Below, in pieces: positions 1-4,772 of a DNA stretch of 8,242 nt. Within the stretch, counting starts at the first letter, position 1. The number at the start of each line of letters is the position of its first letter. Under the pieces are notes generated by a model. That model had not been told where the DNA came from and did not search any database. It was given only the letters and a program-made list of their open reading frames with translations. The translations under genes were made by a program, and so were the position numbers. Origin of the DNA: an uncultured Enterococcus sp. (GTDB taxonomy: Bacteria; Bacillota; Bacilli; Lactobacillales; Enterococcaceae); assembly GCA_946409145.1 (NCBI GenBank), contig CAMJVA010000062.1, forward strand, positions 1 to 8,242, read 5' to 3'.

Positions 1-744
1 GAAACATTTAAATCCTCATGGCTTTTAGAACAATTGAAGCAAGGTAAAATGCCCACAACATCTCAAATTAATCCAGGAAGATATGCGGAATTTTTTAAAA
101 CTTTCGCCAAAGAAAATACTCCTGTGTTATATTTATGTTTTTCTTCTGGTTTATCTGGCTCCTATGAAAGTGCTTTACAAGGAGTAGAAATGGTCAAAGA
201 AGAATATCCTGAAGCTGATATTACTGTTTTTGATACAAAAAATGCTGCTCTTGGGGAAGGCTTAGTAGTTTATTACGCCACAAAACTAAAAGAAGAAGGA
301 AAATCTTTAGCCGAAGTGTTAGCTTGGGTAACGGAAAATGCCATTCGAGTTCATTCTTATGTTAAAGTAGAAGATTTAGACCACTTAAAACGGGGAGGAA
401 GAATTTCCAAAACCGCAGCTGTCTTAGGTGGCTTAATGAATATTAAACCTATTTTAATTATGGATGCTAAAGGAAAACTTCAAAATGTTGGTAAAATTCG
501 TGGCTCCCAAAAAGCTTTAGATCATTTAGTAGATGAAACGATTAAAACCATTGAACATCCTGAAACACAAACGTTATTCATTGCTCACTCAGGTGATTTA
601 GCCAGTGCCGAAAAAGTAAAAGAAAAATTAATGGAAAAAGTGAATCCTAAAGAAATTATTATTTATCCTTTAGGACCAGTTATTTCTTCTCACACAGGAA
701 TTGGATGTATTGCTGTGTTTTCATTAGGAAGTAAAAGAGTTTAA
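1..744 (+). CDS. DegV/FakB family fatty-acid-binding protein, 5' end missing
   Basis: The reading frame is open from the first base, so the gene starts outside the window; 247 codons are present. DegV proteins are usually about 280-290 residues, so roughly 40 N-terminal residues are missing. Family signatures are visible: PTTSQ at residues 18-22 of the fragment, SSGLSGSYESA starting near residue 48, GGRISKTAAVLGGLMNIKPIL-type sequence in the middle, and SSHTGIG near the end (His about residue 231). In characterised FakB proteins the Thr of the TTSQ motif, a Ser of the SSGLSGS motif and the C-terminal His hold the carboxylate of a bound fatty acid, which is presented in the cytosol to the kinase FakA for phosphorylation and phospholipid synthesis. 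All three positions are kept here. The particular lipid preference cannot be read from sequence. A TTG at 34 or ATG at 49 could look like starts but would cut off conserved sequence. A strong terminator follows 3 bases after the stop. Confidence 0.93.
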   Translation, partial: ETFKSSWLLEQLKQGKMPTTSQINPGRYAEFFKTFAKENTPVLYLCFSSGLSGSYESALQGVEMVKEEYPEADITVFDTKNAALGEGLVVYYATKLKEEGKSLAEVLAWVTENAIRVHSYVKVEDLDHLKRGGRISKTAAVLGGLMNIKPILIMDAKGKLQNVGKIRGSQKALDHLVDETIKTIEHPETQTLFIAHSGDLASAEKVKEKLMEKVNPKEIIIYPLGPVISSHTGIGCIAVFSLGSKRV

Positions 745-746
745 AA

Positions 747-800
747 AAACGTCTTATTAGTTTGTAGAATGATTAACAAACTAATAAGGCGTTTCTTTTT
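747..800 (+). terminator. Rho-independent terminator after the degV-like gene
   Basis: A 19-bp stem pairs 747-765 with 776-794 with a single U-G wobble (752 with 789), closes on a 10-base loop and runs into a T-rich tail (CTTTTT, 795-800). It begins within three bases of the degV-like stop codon and separates that gene from the lipoprotein gene. Confidence 0.9.
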
Positions 801-813
801 AAAGGCACTTTGT

Positions 814-842
814 TTGACGAAAAAAACCATCTAGAATATGAT
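814..842 (+). promoter_or_regulatory. Sigma-A type promoter of the lipoprotein gene
   Basis: TTGACG (814-819) and TATGAT (837-842) are separated by 17 bases, each differing from consensus at one position. The transcript would start near 849, giving a leader of about 44 bases. A nine-base direct repeat ATGAAAGTG (841-849 and 852-860) overlaps the -10 element and the predicted start site. Confidence 0.8.
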
Positions 843-892
843 GAAAGTGCCATGAAAGTGGACAAGATTTTTAGAAAAGGGGATTTATTTTT

Positions 893-1480
893 ATGAAAAG
901 CAAAAAAATTATTGCAGGAATTGGACTTTTATTACTATCAGGAAGTTTGTTAGCTGCATGTAGTTCTGACTCTGATAAAGGAAATTCTTCTTCTGAAGCA
1001 TCTTCATCTTCAGTAGAAAAATCAAGTGCTTCTTCATCTGCTGAAGTCGTTTCTACTGCTTCTGTTTCTGATGACGCGAGTGTTTTAAAAACTGCTCTTG
1101 GAGCAGATGGTAATTGGATTGTAGCTGCCACAGCTGATGTTACTTTCCCAGAAGATTTAACAGTTACTGGAGAATTCCATAATAAAGGGGATGCTTCACA
1201 AGATATTTACCGTAAATTAGCTTTGTATTCACAAGATGCAGATCGTAAAGTAACGGCTGAATATACAATTACTGTCCCTAACTTAATTGTGGAATCTGAA
1301 AACTTAAACATTGTTCACGGAACAGTGAAAGGAAATATTACAGTTAAAGCAAACGGTTTTGTTTTAGATGGCGCTAAGGTAGAAGGAAATGTTACTTTTG
1401 AAAAACAAGAGTACAAAGACTCTGCTAAATTAGAAGAAAATGGCGCTAGTGTTTCAGGTGACGTTACTGTTGCTGAATAA
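893..1480 (+). CDS. Predicted lipoprotein with Ser-rich linker and bactofilin-like C-terminal rungs
   Basis: This encodes 195 residues. The N terminus is a lipoprotein signal peptide: KSKK, a hydrophobic stretch, then lipobox LAAC with the lipidated cysteine at residue 23, so the mature protein should be anchored on the outer face of the cytoplasmic membrane. Residues 24-56 are a Ser/Glu/Ala-rich flexible linker. The C-terminal half is predicted beta-rich and contains three spaced repeats of the form V-x-G-(N/D)-(I/V)-T-(V/F): VKGNITV (145-151), VEGNVTF (163-169) and VSGDVTV (187-193). This spacing recalls short right-handed beta-helix or bactofilin-like rungs. No catalytic motif is visible. 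Similar lipoproteins occur in lactobacilli and enterococci as uncharacterised proteins, to my recollection. The ATG at 893 is preceded by AAAAGGGGA at good spacing. It is a single-gene unit between its own promoter and a terminator. The function is unknown. Confidence 0.88.
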   Translation: MKSKKIIAGIGLLLLSGSLLAACSSDSDKGNSSSEASSSSVEKSSASSSAEVVSTASVSDDASVLKTALGADGNWIVAATADVTFPEDLTVTGEFHNKGDASQDIYRKLALYSQDADRKVTAEYTITVPNLIVESENLNIVHGTVKGNITVKANGFVLDGAKVEGNVTFEKQEYKDSAKLEENGASVSGDVTVAE

Positions 1481-1490
1481 TTAAAAAAGC

Positions 1491-1532
1491 AAAAGTCCTT
1501 AAAAATCAATTGATTTTTAAGGACTTTTTTTT
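1491..1532. terminator. Bidirectional terminator between convergent genes
   Basis: A perfect palindrome spans 1491-1528 (17-bp stem, AATT loop). It is followed on the plus strand by a T run to 1532 and preceded by an A-rich stretch (1483-1488 and 1491-1494) that supplies U-rich sequence on the minus strand. It can therefore end the lipoprotein transcript and the convergent minus-strand gene ending at 1573. Confidence 0.9.
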
Positions 1533-1572
1533 GTCTTTTTTAGAAAATAACGAACAAATGAAGCTAAAAAGT

Positions 1573-1851
1573 TTAAAGGTTAAATTCTGCTTCTTCATCT
1601 AAAATAAGTTGTAAAACATGTTGCAAGAAGGTGTCTAATTTTTCATCTTCCATGGACAAACGAACATTTCCATCTCCATCTTGTAAAAACAAATTGTCTT
1701 TGGCATCTTCAATGAGAAAATAATTTTTTTCTCCTTCAATGTTTAAGGCAAGTTTTGCCTCAGGAAATTCGATTTTCCGGTTGACCACAGTGATTCCTGC
1801 TAATTTACTAGTGAAATAATCTTCTAATTCTTTTACAGATAACTCTTTCAT
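1573..1851 (-). CDS. Small acidic protein of unknown function (92 aa)
   Basis: This minus-strand gene encodes a 92-residue protein that I do not recognise. It has no signal peptide or membrane segment and so is probably cytoplasmic. It is rich in Asp and Glu, with an acidic end (LDEEAEFNL). The pattern is an N-terminal helix (KELSVKELEDYF), alternating hydrophobic strands in the middle (about residues 18-65) and a C-terminal amphipathic helix (about 70-88), consistent with a small alpha/beta fold. That the frame is real is supported by the ATG with AAAGGGG upstream at 8-10 bases, a plausible extended -10 promoter, the shared terminator downstream, and the absence of a competing long frame on the other strand. 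It is divergent from the membrane-protein gene starting at 1937, with overlapping promoters, so the two may be co-regulated. Confidence 0.75.
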   Translation of the reverse strand: MKELSVKELEDYFTSKLAGITVVNRKIEFPEAKLALNIEGEKNYFLIEDAKDNLFLQDGDGNVRLSMEDEKLDTFLQHVLQLILDEEAEFNL

Positions 1852-1878
1852 GAGTATATCCCCTTTCTTAACACTTTT

Positions 1879-1887
1879 ATTTTAGCA
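1879..1887 (-). promoter_or_regulatory. Extended -10 promoter of the minus-strand small gene
   Basis: On the minus strand this reads TGC-TAAAAT, an extended -10 element (TGn plus a hexamer one base off TATAAT). No good -35 hexamer is seen at 17 bases, as is common for extended -10 promoters. Transcription would begin near 1872, about 20 bases before the ATG, leaving room for the AAAGGGG site. It overlaps the -35 element of the divergent plus-strand promoter. Confidence 0.55.
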
Positions 1888-1910
1888 CCATTTTAAAGAA
1901 GTGGTATAAT
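1882..1910 (+). promoter_or_regulatory. Promoter of the single-pass membrane protein gene
   Basis: A perfect TATAAT (1905-1910) carries an extended TGG just before it (1902-1904), and TTAGCA (1882-1887, four of six consensus bases) lies 17 bases upstream. The predicted transcript start is near 1917, leaving only about 20 bases before the proposed ATT start codon. This argues against the TTG at 1922 as the start. Confidence 0.75.
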
Positions 1911-1936
1911 AAAAGCATTCCTTGGAGGTGAGAGTT

Positions 1937-2548
1937 ATTTTCAAAAATATTTTCAAAAAGGAAAATATCATTGGTCTAGTGGCTATTATTTTGCTTTTAG
2001 GCAGTGGCTTTTTATTTTTATTTAAAGAAAAGTATCATTATTTCTTAACTGACTGGCATTTTTCTCAAAGTGCTGAAAAAATCATGGGCAACTGGGAGTT
2101 AATTGGTGTCGTTGATGAGGAAAGTTTTACAGTGCAAAATACTCAGAATCAAGTAACTGAAGCGCACGGTATTCATTTTAAAACAGAAAAAGAAACGAGT
2201 TTAAAAAAGACGCTAGCAGAAAAGTATCATGGAAAAGTAAAAGACGACATTTCTGGGACAATGGGTAATTTAGCTGATGATAAGAGAGTACCGGTTATTT
2301 TTTTATCCCCTACAGCTAGTAAAAAATTAGTCAAAACTCCTGAAGAAAATAAGTTTTTAGTGGATCTCAGTTTAAGCGAGAAAAAAATTGAAAATCTGCT
2401 CAGGGTTTTAGACGAAGATTATCAACCTAATTTTTCCTATGGTCTTTATCTTTTTACAGAAAATAGTGGTAGCTTTTTGTGCTTATCTCGAGATTTCAAA
2501 AATTTATTCTGGTATAACGGGGAAAACTTAAGTATTTATGAACGATAG
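1937..2548 (+). CDS. Single-pass membrane-anchored protein of unknown function, likely ATT start
   Basis: From the proposed start the protein has 203 residues. A short basic N terminus (FKNIFKKEN) precedes one hydrophobic helix at about residues 11-29, followed by KEK. By the positive-inside rule the roughly 170-residue remainder would lie outside the membrane. There is no lipobox. The soluble part begins with GNWELIGV (51-58), a pattern seen in lipocalin-like and other small beta-barrel domains, but I cannot assign a family. The start is unusual: the frame is open upstream with TTG (1922) and GTG (1928), yet the full Shine-Dalgarno GGAGGTGA (1924-1931) overlaps both codons and sits correctly only for ATT at 1937. 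If an automated caller is followed instead, the protein gains 3 to 5 residues and nothing else changes. It is a single-gene unit ended by a terminator at 2567. The coding call is firm; function is unknown. Confidence 0.8.
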   Translation: MFKNIFKKENIIGLVAIILLLGSGFLFLFKEKYHYFLTDWHFSQSAEKIMGNWELIGVVDEESFTVQNTQNQVTEAHGIHFKTEKETSLKKTLAEKYHGKVKDDISGTMGNLADDKRVPVIFLSPTASKKLVKTPEENKFLVDLSLSEKKIENLLRVLDEDYQPNFSYGLYLFTENSGSFLCLSRDFKNLFWYNGENLSIYER

Positions 2549-2566
2549 AAATAAAAAAAGCAGCTT

Positions 2567-2602
2567 AAAAAGTCTTAGACTAGTATGGTCTAAGACTTTT
2601 TT
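2567..2602 (+). terminator. Rho-independent terminator after the membrane-anchored protein gene
   Basis: A 14-bp stem pairs 2567-2580 with 2588-2601 around a 7-base loop. The T run 2597-2602 forms the tail. It lies 18 bases after the stop codon. Confidence 0.88.
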
Positions 2603-2632
2603 CTAAGAAAAGAACAAATGGAGTTTTTTTAC

Positions 2633-2661
2633 TTGACGCATTTAAATTTTTCTTGTATCTT
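2633..2661 (+). promoter_or_regulatory. Putative promoter of the TetR-family regulator gene
   Basis: TTGACG (2633-2638) and TATCTT (2656-2661, four of six consensus bases) are 17 bases apart. The transcript would start near 2668, immediately before the palindrome at 2670-2682. A better -10 match, TATAAA at 2663, is 24 bases from the -35 and so less likely with it. Confidence 0.6.
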
Positions 2662-2669
2662 TTATAAAG

Positions 2670-2682
2670 TGAACGATGTTCA
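2670..2682. promoter_or_regulatory. Putative TetR operator O1 (TGAAC-GAT-GTTCA)
   Basis: This is a perfect inverted repeat of five bases around a 3-base spacer, placed at the predicted transcript start of the regulator gene. The same half-sites and spacing recur at 3276-3288 before the next gene. A repressor bound here would block transcription of its own gene. Assignment to the adjacent TetR protein is inferred from position and duplication. Confidence 0.72.
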
Positions 2683-2704
2683 TATTGTTTAAAGGAGGTG
2701 TCTT

Positions 2705-3259
2705 ATGAATTTAGCCGTTAGCTCAAAAGAAGATTTAATTAAAGTTTGTAAAGAAATAGTTAAAGAACAAGGAATTCAAGCTGTAAGTGTCCGCTCTTTA
2801 GCTAAAAAAGCGGGAATTTCAGTAGGAGCAGTGTATAATTATTTTCCTTCAAAAAATCAATTATTAGTAGAAACCATTGGAAGTATTTGGGGAGAAATTT
2901 TTCATTTTACTCACGGAAATAAATCTTTTACCAGCTTTAAAGAGTGTTTAAAAGCTTTATTAGACAGTATTACAAAAGGGAAAGAAAAATATCCTCATTT
3001 TTTCACCGAACACGCTTTAGTCATGACTTATACTCATGAAGAGACAGGGAAAGAATTAATGGGAAATTTTTGGGATCATCTTAAAAAAAATTTATTAGAA
3101 ACTCTCATTGCTGATAAACATTTAAGAAAGAATCTTTTTAATGAAGATTTATCCCAAGAAGAATTAGTAGAATATATTTTTGAGCTCTTTCTTTCAGTGA
3201 TGATCAGTGAAAAATCTCCTGAAAGTCTTTTAAAATTAGTAGATAATTTGCTCTATTAA
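2705..3259 (+). CDS. TetR/AcrR-family transcriptional regulator
   Basis: This encodes 184 residues, the usual TetR length. The N-terminal DNA-binding domain covers about residues 8-55. The helix-turn-helix is VSVRSLAKKAGISVGAVYNY (27-46), followed by the FPSKNQLL segment typical of the family. The C-terminal ligand-binding domain (about 60-184) is helical and rich in histidine (67, 70, 98, 103, 111, 125, 139), with Tyr109 next to His111. The start is fixed by AAAGGAGGTG (2691-2700) just before ATG. It is followed by two co-oriented membrane protein genes, and matching palindromes lie before its own gene and before theirs, so it probably represses both units until a ligand binds. Enterococcus faecalis has a heme-sensing TetR regulator, FhtR. 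Whether this protein is related is not shown by the sequence, but an HsmA-family neighbour makes heme a candidate ligand. Other TetR ligands (drugs, lipids) remain possible. Confidence 0.93.
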   Translation: MNLAVSSKEDLIKVCKEIVKEQGIQAVSVRSLAKKAGISVGAVYNYFPSKNQLLVETIGSIWGEIFHFTHGNKSFTSFKECLKALLDSITKGKEKYPHFFTEHALVMTYTHEETGKELMGNFWDHLKKNLLETLIADKHLRKNLFNEDLSQEELVEYIFELFLSVMISEKSPESLLKLVDNLLY

Positions 3260-3275
3260 TTTTTTTAGACAAAAA

Positions 3276-3288
3276 TGAACATTGTTCA
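3276..3288. promoter_or_regulatory. Putative TetR operator O2 (TGAAC-ATT-GTTCA)
   Basis: This perfect inverted repeat has the same half-sites and 3-base spacer as 2670-2682. It lies 16 bases after the regulator stop codon and about 92 bases before the DUF2871 start. The 120-base gap it sits in contains no hairpin with a T tail, so some read-through from the regulator gene is possible. I could not identify a convincing -35/-10 pair around it; TTAGAC at 3265 is the best -35 candidate. Confidence 0.7.
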
Positions 3289-3380
3289 AGTTAAGGAAGA
3301 AAATTGGAGTGATTTTCAAAATAAAAAAGTGTCCTCTGAAAAAATTTTTAAGATAAATTAAAAGAAAGAAGGAAGAATTA

Positions 3381-3800
3381 ATGAAAAAAGTAATGAATAG
3401 TGCAATCGTTTATTTTATTTTAGCCATGGTAAGTGGTGTGTTTTATCGAGAATTTACCAAGTGGTGGGATTTTTCTGGTGCTACAACCTTAAGTGTCCTT
3501 CATACGCATTTGTTGATTCTAGGAACAGGAGTGACATTACTTTTAAGTTTTGGATTTAAAAAACAACAACCGAAACATTTTAACCGATTATTTTTCGGCT
3601 ATAATTTGAGTTTTTCCCTAATGATTTTAACCCTTTTACTTCGAGGAATTGTTCAAGTAATGGATCTCCATCTTTCCGCTCCTTTAAACGCATCTTTATC
3701 TGGGGTAGCGGGTCTTAGCCATATTGCCATGGCCATTTTTTTAGGTATATTTCTTTTTGCTATTAGAAAAAATTATCTCAATGAAATTGGAGGAAAATAA
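3381..3800 (+). CDS. DUF2871 family four-helix membrane protein
   Basis: This encodes 139 residues with four predicted membrane helices, at about 5-24, 36-58, 70-92 and 107-128. The sequence matches my recollection of the DUF2871 family: an N-terminal GVFYREFTK (19-27), then TTLSVLHTHLLILG (35-48), with His41 and His43 at the start of helix 2, and GLSHIAM (111-117) with His114 in helix 4. No biochemical function is established for the family as far as I know. The HxHLLxLG pattern resembles segments of heme-copper oxidase-like membrane proteins, which makes histidine-bound heme conceivable but unproven. The ATG at 3381 is preceded by AAGGAAG. Its TAA stop directly abuts the ATG of the HsmA-like gene, indicating translation from one message. 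The TetR palindrome at 3276 suggests inducible expression. Confidence 0.88.
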   Translation: MKKVMNSAIVYFILAMVSGVFYREFTKWWDFSGATTLSVLHTHLLILGTGVTLLLSFGFKKQQPKHFNRLFFGYNLSFSLMILTLLLRGIVQVMDLHLSAPLNASLSGVAGLSHIAMAIFLGIFLFAIRKNYLNEIGGK

Positions 3801-4175
3801 ATGTCAAACTTACTTATTGCGGCAATTATTTCAATGATTTTAGCCCTAACTTTTTATACCATTGGGGTGTTTGCTGAACGAAAAAGCGGGACCTTATTAA
3901 ACTGGCATGGTATTATTTTTTGGCTAGGATTTATTTTTGATACTACTGGAACGACCATTATGAGTAAAATTTCTGGGGGAGGATTTTCATTTAACCTTCA
4001 CGGTGTTACAGGCCTCATTGCTCTTTTATTAATGGCTTTTCATGCAATTTGGGCAACGGTAATTTTAGTTAAGAAAAATAAAGCGGCCCAAGAAAATTTC
4101 CACAAATTTAGTCTTCTAGTTTGGTTAATTTGGCTAGTTCCTTTTGTTATTGGTTTAATTATTGGAATGGGTTAA
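3801..4175 (+). CDS. hsmA: HsmA family (TIGR03987) four-helix membrane protein
   Basis: This encodes 124 residues with four predicted membrane helices, at about 5-24, 34-53, 67-91 and 103-122. Features that fit TIGR03987/HsmA are FYTIGVFAE (18-26), NWHGIIFWLGFIFDTTGT (34-51), NLHGVTG (65-71), FHAIWA (80-85) and FHKF (100-103). Four histidines (36, 67, 81, 101) sit in or at the ends of helices. The family name comes from the Clostridioides difficile hsmRA system, where, as I recall, HsmA binds heme at the membrane and helps protect against oxidative stress. Extension of that role here is inference. The start ATG follows the DUF2871 stop with no gap, and its GGAGG (3789-3793) lies inside the end of that gene, so the two are translationally linked. 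A terminator follows at 4244. The family assignment is strong; the specific function is moderate. Confidence 0.87.
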   Translation: MSNLLIAAIISMILALTFYTIGVFAERKSGTLLNWHGIIFWLGFIFDTTGTTIMSKISGGGFSFNLHGVTGLIALLLMAFHAIWATVILVKKNKAAQENFHKFSLLVWLIWLVPFVIGLIIGMG

Positions 4176-4243
4176 TTGTTTTTACATTAAACATCTTATT
4201 TAGCTGACACATTTAAATATGAAAAAAGATCATCTAATGAAGT

Positions 4244-4275
4244 GAGTAGCCTCAAAAAAGAAGCTACTCTTTTTT
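4244..4275 (+). terminator. Terminator after the DUF2871-hsmA pair
   Basis: GAGTAGC (4244-4250) pairs with GCTACTC (4263-4269) around a 12-base A-rich loop, followed by six Ts (4270-4275). It lies 68 bases after the HsmA-like stop and only 12 bases before the cop -35 element, separating the two operons. Confidence 0.78.
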
Positions 4276-4287
4276 AAAATTTTATTG

Positions 4288-4316
4288 TTGACAAATGTAA
4301 ACGATAGGTGCATTAT
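4288..4316 (+). promoter_or_regulatory. cop operon promoter with overlapping cop box
   Basis: A consensus -35 TTGACA lies at 4288-4293. The -10 is probably CATTAT (4311-4316, 17-base spacing); TATAAA at 4314 would need a 20-base spacer. The sequence GACAAATGTA at 4290-4299 fits the published CopY/CopR operator consensus KACANNTGTA and overlaps the -35, so bound CopY would exclude RNA polymerase. Copper should release the repressor. Only one cop box was found here, whereas the well-studied Enterococcus hirae cop promoter has two. Confidence 0.85.
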
Positions 4317-4338
4317 AAAGAGGTCAGGAGGGAAAAAA

Positions 4339-4761
4339 ATGGACGTTGAAAATATTACTAAAGCAGAATGGGAAGTTATGCGCGTAGTTTGGACCAAAAA
4401 AGCCACCACTTCTAGTGAAGTGAGTGCTTTGTTAGAAGAAAGTTTTGCTTGGAAACCATCTACAGTGAAAACTTTATTAAATCGATTAGTAGATAAAAAT
4501 TTTTTAAGTACCAAAAAAGATGGCAAAAGATTTATTTATGAAGCGGTTATTAATGAGACCCAAGGAACAGAAAGTTTAGCTGAAGATCTTACAGGAAAAA
4601 TTTGTGCTAGAAAAATTCCTGATTTTTTATTAACCATTATGGAAAAGTCTCAATTTACCTTAGAAGACTTAGAAAATATTGAAAAATTAGTAGCAAAAAA
4701 AAAACAAACAGCGGTGGCAGCAATTCCTTGTAATTGTTTACCAGGACATTGCGACTGTTAG
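4339..4761 (+). CDS. copY: CopY, copper-responsive transcriptional repressor
   Basis: This encodes 140 residues of the BlaI/MecI/CopY family. The N-terminal winged helix covers about residues 5-75, with family sequence [10 protein letters not shown] and [23 protein letters not shown] recognition-helix region. The C-terminal part holds the dimerisation helix and ends exactly at a CxC-x4-CxC motif ([10 protein letters not shown], 131-140), the final residue being cysteine. In E. hirae CopY these cysteines bind Zn when the repressor is on DNA; CopZ delivers Cu(I), which replaces Zn and releases the repressor. The ATG at 4339 is chosen because AGGAGGG (4326-4332) precedes it. A TTG in the same frame at 4285 would lie inside the promoter. 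It is the first gene of the operon, 11 bases before copA, and is autoregulated through the cop box at 4290. Confidence 0.97.
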   Translation: MDVENITKAEWEVMRVVWTKKATTSSEVSALLEESFAWKPSTVKTLLNRLVDKNFLSTKKDGKRFIYEAVINETQGTESLAEDLTGKICARKIPDFLLTIMEKSQFTLEDLENIEKLVAKKKQTAVAAIPCNCLPGHCDC

Positions 4762-4772
4762 AAAGGAACTTT

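Noticed and set aside
871..1131. Minus-strand frame of 86 codons across the lipoprotein gene
   Set aside because: It mirrors the serine-rich repeat region of the real gene, has no ribosome binding site, and the plus-strand gene has a signal peptide, promoter and terminator.
3260..3380. Possible attenuator or riboswitch between the regulator and DUF2871 genes
   Set aside because: Only the 13-base palindrome is evident; no stable long stem or T-tailed hairpin was found in the 120 bases.
4204..4218. CTGACACATTTAAAT, similar to TTGACGCATTTAAAT of the regulator promoter (2633-2647)
   Set aside because: No -10 element follows at suitable spacing and the shared part is a simple A/T palindrome; probably coincidence, though a remnant promoter cannot be excluded.
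4285..4338. TTG at 4285 as an earlier start for copY
   Set aside because: It would place the start codon before the -35 element; the ATG at 4339 has a proper AGGAGGG site and fits family length.
4230..4526. Minus-strand frame of 98 codons opposite copY
   Set aside because: It overlaps the conserved DNA-binding domain of CopY, the cop promoter and the upstream terminator, and has no family features.
4734..4772. TTG at 4734 as an earlier start for copA
   Set aside because: It would overlap the end of copY and lacks a ribosome binding site; the ATG at 4773 has one and fits the domain start.
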